This document shows positions 1 through 8,593 of a stretch of DNA of 64,000 nt, piece after piece. The notes beneath the pieces were generated by a model. It was given only the letters and a program-made list of their open reading frames with translations. It ran no database searches and was not told the DNA's origin. The DNA is taken from contig NZ_JPRO01000004.1 in NCBI RefSeq assembly GCF_000737785.1, forward strand, positions 62,001 through 126,000, read 5' to 3'. The stretch is from Chryseobacterium luteum. Lineage in GTDB: Bacteria; Bacteroidota; Bacteroidia; Flavobacteriales; Weeksellaceae. The position numbers and the translations under genes are program-made. Positions within the stretch are counted from its first letter, which is position 1. Every line of letters starts with the position of its first letter.

Positions 1-3000
1 CACATCAAAATCCACCCCTCCGCTGTTGGAAACATTAAAGGTGCTCAACAGCAGTACAGAACCGAACTGAAGCACTTTTTCACCTTCCTGGCTCATCTTG
101 GCGGCCAATGTTTCCTTTACCTGGCTGGAAACATCAAGAGCAGTCACATTCAGGTCAATTTTCGGGTTAATCAGGGACTGGGTAATATTAGCCTGAAGAA
201 GCACACTGATCGGCTGCAGTTTCCCCATGCTCAGATATTCTCCCGCATTGGAAACCATTCTTACATAATTGGCTGTAATATCCAGTGCCGGCTTCATCGC
301 ATCACCGTCCCACCTGATGCTGCTGTTCTTTTCTATCTGGAAAGTTTTATTAAGAATCGCTTTAGAAACAAATGTTCCGTTATCTACTTTATAAGTCCCG
401 TTCATCGCAATACCTCCCTGTCTTCCCATCTGGAACCTCAGCTTATCCGCTGTTCCTTTTACCGTAATATTTCCCACATCATCACCTACAAGAACATTCA
501 CCGTAGTTCCTTTATCCACATCAAGACTGAAGTCGATACGCATATTAGCCCCCGTTTTTTTCTTTTCTTCCAATGTGATAAGCCCGTCTTTTCCTTCTTT
601 CAGGAATCTCAACATTTTAAATTCTTCCACATTGGATGTTGAGCTGGAATTAAAGGTAAAGTTACTTCCGTTCAGTGCCTTCATATTGGGAGTTGAAATA
701 CTCAATCCGGAAACAGGTCCGTCTACATACAGATCCCCCTGTCCGTAAACCCTTCCCCAGAAAAGATCATAATCTTTCTGCGTGGTATTCAGCATAAGAA
801 GATTGTCGGCCCTCATTACAAGGTTGACCCCCATTGATGAAATGGTTTCAAACTGGATGGCCCCGGAAACTGTTCCTTTAGAATTTGACCTTCCGTCATG
901 AACCTGGATATTGTTAAGAATAGCAAGTCCCTTTGAAAGTGGAATTACAGTATCATCAAATGAATAATCCACTCCGGTAAACAGAAGCTTCAGTCCAAAA
1001 CCTTTCAAAGCAATGTCACCGCTGTAATCAAGATTGTTTAATTTTCCGTTGATCTTCAGATCGCCCGTTGCTTTTCCTCTGATATTTCCAAAAACAGTCT
1101 GAACAAACTGCTGGGTAAAAGCAAGGTCAAAATCACGCATTTCCGCGGTCAGATCAATTGTAGGAGAAGCAGTATTATTATTTACAGTACCTGTCAGATG
1201 CAGGTTGTTATTACCAAGAACGCCTGCCGAAGTCACTTTTACATCTACGTCATAAACATTCAGAGAGAAGCCGTTGGTCGCAGAAATTGTAAGATCACCC
1301 ATTTCATTCCCGTTCATCACAATATTGTCTACGGTAAGATCTACGAGCGGCTGCAGAGTGCTTTTATCCATCTTGATCTTTACACTTCCGTTCGCAAGAC
1401 CTTTTATGCCCATAGGATTTCCGCCGGACTGCATTTCAAGAAGCTTTTCAATAGCAAACTCTTCAACATCTGCATCTACATAAAAATCTTTGGCAGATTT
1501 GAACTGGGCCTCTTTAATAAAAAGGGCACTTTTATCCGAATATATCCGAAGATTCCTGATATCGAAATCTCCTGCCTTTTTCCTGTAGGTAATGGAATGA
1601 TCAAGCTCGGGACTTGTATCTATTGCCCAGGTCACCTCATTGAACTTAACTTCTGTAGGTTCAAACCTGAAAACGTAATCTCCGGCAGCATTGGTGGACT
1701 GATCTACATTAATGGCATAGGCTTTAAGGTTATCATTCAACTCATCCTCCGGACTTCCATGCTTGAATGTAGTGGCGAGGTGAAGAGCTGTATTGTTTTC
1801 GTTTTTTCCTTTAAGTTCAAAATCTTTGATGATGTTTTTATTGTATTCCAGCTTGCTGATTTTTGCATACAGCTGTTCGTTAAGGTTGGCCGTATTGATC
1901 CTTACCATAACGCTGTCGATCATGGCACTGTCCCTGGAAATATTATTCCTGTCATTGATCTTATATTCGGGATTGGCAGCGGCCAACGCTTTGTCTGCAT
2001 CCGTGATCTCTTCTTTTTTGGTCATCATATACTTCAGGGAAGCAGCATCCAGGTTCAGGATAAGATCATTGGAATCCCCGTTGTACTCTCCTTCTACCAC
2101 AGCACCCTGCGGAAGCTTGAGATCAGGAAGGAAATAATTCACAACCCCCTGCTGAACATCAAAATTCATCTTAAAGTTCTGGCCCCGGTATAATTTTCTC
2201 GGTGGAGGTCCCACCAGTATTCTTCCGATTCCGTTTTCCACCATACCTGCAAGGTCGGCTAGGTTATATCTTCCTGATATTTTACCGCTTGCAGCACCCG
2301 GCGCATCCACATCTATTACACGCCCGCCTGCTTCCAAAAAGGTTTTCAGCTTCGCTTTCGGAATAATATATTTTTGTGTAGCCGTAGCAAAGTGAAGATC
2401 ACTGGCATCCACATCCAGTGTAAGATCGTTAATATTGGACATGGACATTTTCCCTTCTACCTGCCCGCTCACGATCTGGCTTCCCGGTTTGTTGGTAAAA
2501 TAATTCAGATTAAGAGAAGTAACATCAGCATTCACATTCATAGCAACCCTTGAGGTACTGAAGTCAATAAGTCCTTTAATGGTAGCTTTGGCCTGTTCAT
2601 CATTGACTGTGATGAGGCCGTTATATTTTTTATGGTCCAATAAGCCGTCCAGATACAGATTACTGATCTGCTTATCCATAATTTCAATGCTGGTGATCTG
2701 GGATTTGGTTGTAAGGCGCATGGTATTGACATCAAAACTCTGCCCGTTAATATCAAATTTACCGGAGATCAGGCCGACTGTTTTGTTTTTGGTAATCACG
2801 GAAGTGTTCAGGTCTTTTACTTCCAAATATCCTGAGTATTTAGGCATTGCAGTGCTGTAGCCTGTAAGATATAGCTTGGAGATTTTAGCCTGTCCTATTC
2901 CTGTCATCAGATTTCCTGCAGGAATATAGATCTGCTCGGGATTTACTTTTGCAGCTCCGTTATATTTCAGTTTTCCAAAGTCGTCCGCAAAATTCTTCAT

Positions 3001-4305
3001 CTTTTTGGAAATAAAAGAAGGCAGCATCGCTTTAAGATCCTTATAGGTAAAATCTGTTGAAAGATCATTGGTTTCGATAGAGAAATTTCCTTTCAGCAGC
3101 CTGTCGACCTTCATGGTTCTGGTTGCAATATTAACATCCGGATTTCTGATGAGGAAGTTTTCCAAATAAAATTTATTCAGAGGACCAGTCATTTTTCCGG
3201 CAAGGTTGAACGGTTTAAAATTATCCCAGTTCGTTACAAAGTAGCTGATATCATATCCACTCAGCTGGCTTCCCTGCTGGATTTCCATATCCCAACGCAC
3301 CCGGTTTGCAAAATCGGACCACGAGCCGTCATGAAGATTAAATTTGATATTTCCCTGAAGCAGCGAATGGTCTGTATTCAGGGTAAGGTCTTTTAGTGAC
3401 AGAAATTCATGCGTTAAAGAAAGTTCTGTAGAAAAGGTGTCTACAAAATGAGATTTCCCCCATCTTGTAGTGACGAAGGACATATTATTGATCAGTGCCG
3501 AAATATTGGCTCCGTTGACCTTTACATTAGGTGCTTTTAAATTAAATTTTGTGGCAGTAAGCCATTTTCCCGGTTCTCCAGGAGAATTCTGACTGACAAT
3601 GGAAACCTTTGAATCAATGATCTGCACACGGGAATCCAGCTGGAAAGGAGGTTTTTTCGGGTCTCTTTTTTTACCGCTGTCGAAGAGCTGCGTAAATCGT
3701 ATAAAATTGGAAATACTGTCCCCTTTGTAGGTAATCACCTTTACATCTGCATTCACAAGAGTAAGGGAATTAAAGCTTAATGAATTGCTGTTCCCCGAAA
3801 TGGCATTGTAAGCCAGAGACATCCAGTCTGAATTTGCACGGAATTCTCTTGCTTTGATGAATTCAAGGCCTTTGTAATCCTTGATTTTTAATCCTTTTAT
3901 GGTTACATCTCCGAAATAGTCAACTTCCACACTTTCGGTAGACATTGCTGCTTTAAAATCTTTATTGACGATCTGAAGCGCCTGATCCGCCGCCCACTGC
4001 TTGGTTACCGGAAGGTTAATGACTGTAAGCACGCCTCCGATAAGAATAACGCCCAGCCAGAAAAGGATAAGCAGAAGCCTCCCCCACCAGGAATAACTGG
4101 TTACATCTTTTACAGCCTGCTTCCCAAATTCCTCAGCTGTTTCTACGGGATGATGAATGGCATCTGATGCCAGTTCAGATGCTTCCTTAACCGTTTCCTT
4201 TACAGCTCCTTCTACATTTTCTACAGTCTTCTGTACCTGATCACTTAGGTTTTCACCTACTGATTTTTTATTCTCATTCTCGTTATTATTCTCTAACTTT
4301 GCCAT
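1..4305 (-). CDS. tamB: TamB-like translocation/assembly module protein (3' end outside window)
   Basis: The frame is open for 1435 codons from the ATG at 4305 to the left edge, so the C-terminus is missing. After a charged, Asn/Glu/Lys-rich N-terminal segment there is one membrane anchor at about residues 72-95, followed by more than 1300 residues of repeating beta-rich AsmA/TamB-type sequence. The last part in the window (including VSNSGGVDFDV) looks like the start of the conserved TamB (DUF490) C-terminal region. In Proteobacteria TamB spans the periplasm and works with a BamA-family protein in outer-membrane assembly or lipid transfer; the same role here is inferred. The start codon lies 4 bp from that of the divergent tsaD. 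Confidence 0.88.
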   Translation of the reverse strand, partial: MAKLENNNENENKKSVGENLSDQVQKTVENVEGAVKETVKEASELASDAIHHPVETAEEFGKQAVKDVTSYSWWGRLLLILFWLGVILIGGVLTVINLPVTKQWAADQALQIVNKDFKAAMSTESVEVDYFGDVTIKGLKIKDYKGLEFIKAREFRANSDWMSLAYNAISGNSNSLSFNSLTLVNADVKVITYKGDSISNFIRFTQLFDSGKKRDPKKPPFQLDSRVQIIDSKVSIVSQNSPGEPGKWLTATKFNLKAPNVKVNGANISALINNMSFVTTRWGKSHFVDTFSTELSLTHEFLSLKDLTLNTDHSLLQGNIKFNLHDGSWSDFANRVRWDMEIQQGSQLSGYDISYFVTNWDNFKPFNLAGKMTGPLNKFYLENFLIRNPDVNIATRTMKVDRLLKGNFSIETNDLSTDFTYKDLKAMLPSFISKKMKNFADDFGKLKYNGAAKVNPEQIYIPAGNLMTGIGQAKISKLYLTGYSTAMPKYSGYLEVKDLNTSVITKNKTVGLISGKFDINGQSFDVNTMRLTTKSQITSIEIMDKQISNLYLDGLLDHKKYNGLITVNDEQAKATIKGLIDFSTSRVAMNVNADVTSLNLNYFTNKPGSQIVSGQVEGKMSMSNINDLTLDVDASDLHFATATQKYIIPKAKLKTFLEAGGRVIDVDAPGAASGKISGRYNLADLAGMVENGIGRILVGPPPRKLYRGQNFKMNFDVQQGVVNYFLPDLKLPQGAVVEGEYNGDSNDLILNLDAASLKYMMTKKEEITDADKALAAANPEYKINDRNNISRDSAMIDSVMVRINTANLNEQLYAKISKLEYNKNIIKDFELKGKNENNTALHLATTFKHGSPEDELNDNLKAYAINVDQSTNAAGDYVFRFEPTEVKFNEVTWAIDTSPELDHSITYRKKAGDFDIRNLRIYSDKSALFIKEAQFKSAKDFYVDADVEEFAIEKLLEMQSGGNPMGIKGLANGSVKIKMDKSTLQPLVDLTVDNIVMNGNEMGDLTISATNGFSLNVYDVDVKVTSAGVLGNNNLHLTGTVNNNTASPTIDLTAEMRDFDLAFTQQFVQTVFGNIRGKATGDLKINGKLNNLDYSGDIALKGFGLKLLFTGVDYSFDDTVIPLSKGLAILNNIQVHDGRSNSKGTVSGAIQFETISSMGVNLVMRADNLLMLNTTQKDYDLFWGRVYGQGDLYVDGPVSGLSISTPNMKALNGSNFTFNSSSTSNVEEFKMLRFLKEGKDGLITLEEKKKTGANMRIDFSLDVDKGTTVNVLVGDDVGNITVKGTADKLRFQMGRQGGIAMNGTYKVDNGTFVSKAILNKTFQIEKNSSIRWDGDAMKPALDITANYVRMVSNAGEYLSMGKLQPISVLLQANITQSLINPKIDLNVTALDVSSQVKETLAAKMSQEGEKVLQFGSVLLLSTFNVSNSGGVDFDV
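4294..4301 (+). promoter_or_regulatory. Probable -7 element of the tsaD promoter, inside tamB
   Basis: TAACTTTG matches the Bacteroidota -7 consensus TAnnTTTG and ends 8 bases before the tsaD ATG. It overlaps the first codons of tamB on the other strand. No good -33 TTG is seen at the expected spacing. If used, the transcript would start about 2 bases before the tsaD start codon. Confidence 0.5.
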
Positions 4306-4309
4306 TATT

Positions 4310-5326
4310 ATGAGCGACTCTATAATTTTAGGTATTGAATCGTCCTGCGACGACACCTCAGCAGCTATCATCAAGGGAAACTGTATTCTGTCCAACATTG
4401 CTGCGAATCAGGCCATCCATAAAGAATATGGAGGTGTGGTCCCGGAACTGGCATCGCGAGCTCATCAGCAAAATATAATTCCCGTTGTTGAAAAATCTAT
4501 TACTAAAGCAAATATACAACAAAATGCTATTTCAGCTATAGGATTTACGCGCGGTCCCGGACTTTTAGGATCACTTCTGGTAGGAACATCATTTGCTAAG
4601 TCTTTGGCAATGAGTTTGAATGTCCCTTTAATTGAAGTTAACCACCTCCAGGCCCACATTTTAGCCCATTTCATTGACGATGCAAATCCTATGCCGCCTC
4701 AATTTCCTTTCCTGTGTCTTACGGTAAGCGGCGGGCATACGATGATCGTACTGGTGAAGGATTATTTCGATATGGAAATTATCGGGAAAACCATTGATGA
4801 CGCGGCCGGAGAAGCTTTTGACAAGATCGGAAAGATCTTTGACCTCGACTACCCTGCCGGACCTATTATAGACAGGCTGGCTAAGGAAGGGAACCCCGAT
4901 GCTTTTACATTCAATAAGCCGAGAATGGAGAATTATGATTATTCTTTCAGCGGGATCAAAACTTCTGTTCTTTATTTTATACAGAAAGAGGTGAGAAAAA
5001 ATCCGGATTTCATTAAAGAAAATCTGAATGATCTTTGTGCCTCCGTACAAAGAACAATCATTGAAATTTTAATGGCTAAACTTGAAAAAGCAGCCAAAGA
5101 ATTGAATATAAAAGAAGTTGCCATTGCCGGTGGAGTTTCTGCGAACTCTGCTTTGAGAAAAGTAATGGAGGACAATCATGAAAAATTAGGCTGGAATATT
5201 TACATTCCAAAATTTGAATATACAACTGATAACGCTGCGATGATCGCCATGGTTGCTCAACTGAAGTTTGAAAGAGGGGAATTTACGGATCTGAGAACTT
5301 CCGCAACCGCAAAATACGATTTATGA
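4310..5326 (+). CDS. tsaD: tRNA N6-adenosine threonylcarbamoyltransferase TsaD
   Basis: TsaD transfers the threonylcarbamoyl group to A37 of ANN-decoding tRNAs (t6A), working with TsaB and TsaE in the cytoplasm. The 338 aa match the usual family length. Visible landmarks are the N-terminal ESSCDDTSAA, GGVVPELASRAH, the metal-binding histidine pair in NHLQAHILAHF, SGGHTMIV in the ASKHA ATP-binding fold, and the C-terminal AGGVSANSALR and DNAAMIA segments. The start is fixed by the divergent tamB start 4 bp away. The last four bases overlap the next gene as ATGA. MtaB, encoded at 35035-36381, would use its product. Confidence 0.97.
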   Translation: MSDSIILGIESSCDDTSAAIIKGNCILSNIAANQAIHKEYGGVVPELASRAHQQNIIPVVEKSITKANIQQNAISAIGFTRGPGLLGSLLVGTSFAKSLAMSLNVPLIEVNHLQAHILAHFIDDANPMPPQFPFLCLTVSGGHTMIVLVKDYFDMEIIGKTIDDAAGEAFDKIGKIFDLDYPAGPIIDRLAKEGNPDAFTFNKPRMENYDYSFSGIKTSVLYFIQKEVRKNPDFIKENLNDLCASVQRTIIEILMAKLEKAAKELNIKEVAIAGGVSANSALRKVMEDNHEKLGWNIYIPKFEYTTDNAAMIAMVAQLKFERGEFTDLRTSATAKYDL

Positions 5327-5733
5327 AAATATTATTAGAAGAAAAAATACTTGGAACGCATTCTAAAAAGAACTCGAAATATTACTGGGTTTTAGAAACC
5401 ATAATAGGAAAAAATGAAGTAACAGAAAAATCTGAAGACGAAGATTATTTAATGATAAGTTCAGAGATTGGATATGTTCAAAATATAAAGGAAGAGATTG
5501 TAGAGAAAATCAATTCAGAAAATGTATTCAGTTTTACTTACGAACCCAAAGAAGGAGATTATTTATCCATCAAAAATAATTTAAGAAAAAACGAATATTT
5601 GAATTTAATTTTTATGAATAATAAGTGGATTGAAGAAATTTACGCATGTTCATATAGAGATTGTGAAGGTGATATTTATACTACGATAAAAACCGGTGTA
5701 GCATTTTTAAGCGATAATGAAATTACCTTTTAA
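5323..5733 (+). CDS. Hypothetical protein, 136 aa
   Basis: I do not recognise this protein. It is a soluble-looking, Glu/Lys/Asn-rich protein without a signal peptide, membrane segment or clear motif; two cysteines lie in a CSYRDC segment near residue 110. The start overlaps the tsaD stop as ATGA, which suggests translational coupling. The gene is visibly more AT-rich than tsaD and rsmE on either side, so it may be a later insertion behind tsaD. Its length and alpha/beta pattern recall small immunity-like or DUF proteins, but nothing in the sequence settles that. Confidence 0.7.
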   Translation: MKILLEEKILGTHSKKNSKYYWVLETIIGKNEVTEKSEDEDYLMISSEIGYVQNIKEEIVEKINSENVFSFTYEPKEGDYLSIKNNLRKNEYLNLIFMNNKWIEEIYACSYRDCEGDIYTTIKTGVAFLSDNEITF

Positions 5734-5777
5734 TAATCACTTATAAATAAAATTCAGGCGCATTCTAATATCAGTAT

Positions 5778-6479
5778 ATGAAACTTTTTTTTGGCGAAAT
5801 CAATAACGGAAAAGCAATAATTAATGACGAAGAACAGCAGCACATTGTGAAAGTTCTTCGTATGAAAGATGGTGAAGAAATTCACGTAACAGACGGAAAA
5901 GGAAATATAGCTTCGGGAAAATTAATTATTGAAGGAAAGAAAGCCGGTCTGGAAGTTTCTGAAATCAAAACAAACACTACGGATTTCAACCCCAGGCTTC
6001 ACATTGCTATTGCTCCGACGAAAAATATTGACCGAATTGAGTTTTTTGTGGAAAAAGCCGTGGAAATGGGTATTTCTGAGATCACTATTTTACAGACTGA
6101 AAAAACCGAACGTAAAAATATCAATATTGATAAGATCAGAAAACAGGCTGTTGCCGCCTCTAAACAAAGTCTTAGATTTCATTTTCCCGTCATTAATGAC
6201 ACCATGAAACTTCCTGATTTCTTAAAAAATATTGATCCGGAACATACTTTCGTGGCACACTGCCATGAAAACCTGGAAAGGATTGAACTTCAAAATATTC
6301 CCTCCCTTGAACAGATCACTTTTTTAATTGGTCCTGAAGGTGATTTCTCTGAAAAGGAAATCCAGTTTCTATCTGACCACAACATCAAGGCAGTTTCTCT
6401 TGGAAACCAAAGGCTGAGAACGGAAACGGCGGGGGTATTTGTGGCGGCGTGGAATTATTTTAATATGATGAGAGGGTAA
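5778..6479 (+). CDS. rsmE: 16S rRNA (uracil-1498-N3)-methyltransferase RsmE
   Basis: RsmE methylates N3 of U1498 in 16S rRNA of the assembled 30S subunit, using SAM. The 233 aa show the family plan: an N-terminal PUA-like domain (about residues 1-70, with HIVKVLRM and HVTDGKG) and a C-terminal SPOUT knot. Knot signatures are the KNIDRIEFFVEKAVEMG helix, LIGPEGDFSEKE near residue 180 and LGNQRLRTETAG close to the end. It follows the 136-aa gene by 44 bp in the same direction. Confidence 0.96.
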   Translation: MKLFFGEINNGKAIINDEEQQHIVKVLRMKDGEEIHVTDGKGNIASGKLIIEGKKAGLEVSEIKTNTTDFNPRLHIAIAPTKNIDRIEFFVEKAVEMGISEITILQTEKTERKNINIDKIRKQAVAASKQSLRFHFPVINDTMKLPDFLKNIDPEHTFVAHCHENLERIELQNIPSLEQITFLIGPEGDFSEKEIQFLSDHNIKAVSLGNQRLRTETAGVFVAAWNYFNMMRG

Positions 6480-6553
6480 GATTACGGTACGAGTTACGGG
6501 GTGCAGGTTTCGTGATTCATACTGCGAAACGTGAACTCGAAACCCGAAACCCA
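6480..6553. repeat. Spacer with degenerate GAAACCC-type short repeats
   Basis: The spacer between the convergent rsmE and trmH genes is not AT-rich like others here. It carries repeated short units (gcgaaacgtgaactcgaaac followed by ccgaaaccc, and gtacgagttacggggtgc). Similar low-complexity GAAACCC spacers occur between flavobacterial genes, from memory. No open frame is seen. Confidence 0.4.
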
Positions 6554-7225
6554 TTAGAATTCCAGATTATGATCTCTCAAATATTTTTCAAAGATCTGTT
6601 TTCCGCTTCGCATTGAATTCACGGCCCAACGAATCTTCATTTTCATCAGTTTTTCTTCATTGAGTTTATAATCAATGCCTGATTTTATCAGTTTCTGTTT
6701 CAGTTCATACATACATATTCCTGCTGCTACGGAAACATTGTAGCTTCTCGTCAAGCCGTACATGGGGATAGCCAGCGTTTCATCTGCAAAGTCTAAGACT
6801 TCTTCTGACACTCCTTCTTTCTCGGTTCCAAATACGAGGGCGATAGGTTCTGTCATCTGATAATCAGGAAGCATCACCGCATTTTTTTCCAGCGATACCG
6901 CCAGTATTTTATATCCTCTGTCTTTGATGTTCTGCAACGATGCTATATTTTTAGGCATTTTTTCCACTTCCACCCAGGTTTCGGCACCTTTTGTTACGGT
7001 AAGGTTAGGATCGAAAACATTCTCCTCCTCCATGGCCACGACCTTATGAAAGGCACAGGCCTCCACCGATCTTATAATAGCCGCCGCATTTCTGAACTGG
7101 TAAACATCGTCCATCACGGGAAGCACAAAATCAGAACTTTCTCTGGAAAAATGTTCTATTTTTGAGAGTCTTTCCTCTGATAAAAACTGTTTTAAATATT
7201 CAAAAGTTTGCGCTAAATCTTCCAT
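6554..7225 (-). CDS. trmH: TrmH/SpoU-family RNA 2'-O-methyltransferase
   Basis: This is a SPOUT-class methyltransferase that uses SAM to methylate a ribose 2'-OH; the closest known role is Gm18 in tRNA. Motif 1 is seen as RNAAAIIRSVEA near residue 47, motif 2 as ALVFGTEKEGVSEE, and motif 3 as IPMYGLTRSYNVSVAAGI, where Tyr replaces the more usual Leu of SLNVS. The extra C-terminal helices after the knot (about residues 180-223) are typical of TrmH proper rather than TrmL. It is divergent from the asparaginase gene with an 81-bp spacer. The exact target is inferred. Confidence 0.85.
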   Translation of the reverse strand: MEDLAQTFEYLKQFLSEERLSKIEHFSRESSDFVLPVMDDVYQFRNAAAIIRSVEACAFHKVVAMEEENVFDPNLTVTKGAETWVEVEKMPKNIASLQNIKDRGYKILAVSLEKNAVMLPDYQMTEPIALVFGTEKEGVSEEVLDFADETLAIPMYGLTRSYNVSVAAGICMYELKQKLIKSGIDYKLNEEKLMKMKIRWAVNSMRSGKQIFEKYLRDHNLEF

Positions 7226-7306
7226 TCATTTTCAAATCTTTGCAAATTAACGTAATTTTGGGCTATGAACCTGAACGAGGCTCTATTTCTTACTAAAAAG
7301 TAATTC

Positions 7307-8270
7307 ATGAAACGAAAAGTCCTGCTCATCTATACCGGAGGAACCATCGGTATGGAAAAAGATTATGAAACCGGAAGTCTCCGCGCATTTGATTTTGGAA
7401 ATATTTTCGAAAAAATGCCCGAAATGAAATTAATGGAATGCGAAGTATTTGTACATCCTTTCGCAAAACCAAAAAAAAAATTATGAACAGTATGACGGTT
7501 TCCTGGTCCTTCACGGAACGGATACAATGTCTTACACGGCTTCTGCTTTAAGTTTTATGTTAAAAGGACTGAGAAAACCTGTGATCATGACGGGTTCGCA
7601 GCTGCCAATCGGAGATTTGAGAACCGATGCCAAGGAAAATCTTCTCACCAGCCTTTATTACGCCAGTCTGTATGAAAATGACGAAGCGGTTATCCAGGAG
7701 GTTGCGGTGTATTTTGAATATAAATTATTAAGAGGAAACAGAACACTTAAATATTCTGCGGAATATTTTGATGCCTATGCAAGCCCTAATTACCCTATAC
7801 TGGGGCAGTCGGGAGTACACTTGAATATTATCAAGGATAATCTTTACCGCTGTGACCCGGATGTAGAATTTCATGTGGATGAGCATATTTCTGAAGATAT
7901 TCTTTTCTGGAGAATTTTTCCGGGAATGCATCTGAGCCACTTTAAAGAAATCCCCAAAATGAAAGTTCTGATCCTTCAGGTCTTCGGCTCGGGAACTATT
8001 TTCAGCAGTGAAAAGACACGGGAAACGCTTCAGGAAATCAGAAACAACGGAACCGAGATTGTGGTGGTAAGTCAGTGTATTTCAGGAGGTATTTCGTTCG
8101 GTAAATATGAAAACAGTAATATTTTTTCAAGGATCGGAGCGATCAGCGGAAAGGATATGACAGCGGAGAGTGCCATCAGTAAAGCAATGCACCTGATAGA
8201 CAATCCGAATTACTCCGGAACCTTTGCAGACAACTTCACCAAAAGCCTTTGCGGAGAAATTAGTGAGTAA
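7307..8270 (+). pseudogene. ansA: Type I asparaginase, broken by an internal deletion/frameshift
   Basis: Asparaginase hydrolyses Asn to Asp. The ATG at 7307 opens a frame with the catalytic YTGGTIGM near residue 10 and continues to HPFAKP at residue 55, then hits a ten-A run (7471-7480) and a TGA at 7484. The rest of the enzyme continues in another frame from about 7473 (KNYEQYDGF, then the second catalytic HGTDTM) to the stop at 8270. About 20 residues expected between the halves are absent, including the substrate-binding DSS motif of the family. The missing stretch must be 3n+2 bases. The downstream frame alone could start only at a TTG (7449) and would lack the first catalytic Thr. The lesion is either real or an assembly error. 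Confidence 0.85.
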
Positions 8271-8283
8271 TTTTAAATAATAA

Positions 8284-8314
8284 TTTGCAGATTCCAGAAA
8301 TTACTCTATTTTTG
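8284..8314 (+). promoter_or_regulatory. Promoter of tRNA-Ser
   Basis: TTTG (8284-8287), a 19-bp spacer and TATTTTTG (8307-8314) match the Bacteroidota sigma-A consensus on both elements. The predicted start is near 8321, about 5 bases before the mature tRNA. Confidence 0.75.
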
Positions 8315-8325
8315 CAATCTCAATT

Positions 8326-8412
8326 AGAGAGGTGTCCGAGTGGTTGAAGGAGCTACCCTGGAAAGGTAGTATACGGGTAACTGTATCGAGGGTTCGAATC
8401 CCTTCCTCTCTG
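8326..8412 (+). tRNA. tRNA-Ser (anticodon GGA)
   Basis: An 87-base class II tRNA with a 7-bp acceptor stem (AGAGAGG with CCTCTCT), discriminator G, an anticodon stem CTACC/GGTAG around the loop CTGGAAA (anticodon GGA), a long variable arm, and the T arm GGGTTCGAATCCC. CCA is not encoded. It reads UCC and UCU serine codons. Confidence 0.97.
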
Positions 8413-8424
8413 CAAGAAGATAAA

Positions 8425-8462
8425 GGTCTTAAAATTAATTGTTTAAGGCTTTTTTATTTTTT
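8425..8462 (+). terminator. Intrinsic terminator after tRNA-Ser
   Basis: CTTAAA (8428-8433) pairs with TTTAAG (8442-8447) and is followed by a T-rich run. The position just behind the tRNA fits termination of a monocistronic tRNA transcript. Confidence 0.6.
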
Positions 8463-8500
8463 ACTCAATATCATTAAATAATGAGTAATATCTCAAATAA

Positions 8501-8534
8501 GACAAAATCCCGGCATTTTTGCCAGGATTTGTCT
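8501..8534 (-). terminator. Hairpin beyond the 3' end of the 8594-9295 gene
   Basis: GACAAAATCC-CGGCA pairs with TGCC-AGGATTTGTC around a short T loop. It lies about 60 bp past the stop of the minus-strand gene and is followed on that strand by TTATTT. Confidence 0.5.
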
Positions 8535-8593
8535 GGAAAACTCTTAAAAGTCTTCCATCAATATAATTAGATATGAATGTTTGGTGTAAAAAT

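Noticed and set aside
1198..2193. A 331-codon open frame on the plus strand
   Set aside because: It is antisense to the well-supported TamB-like gene and has no recognisable domain.
4661..5050. A 129-codon minus-strand frame inside tsaD
   Set aside because: Antisense to a clear tsaD with all motifs; shadow frame.
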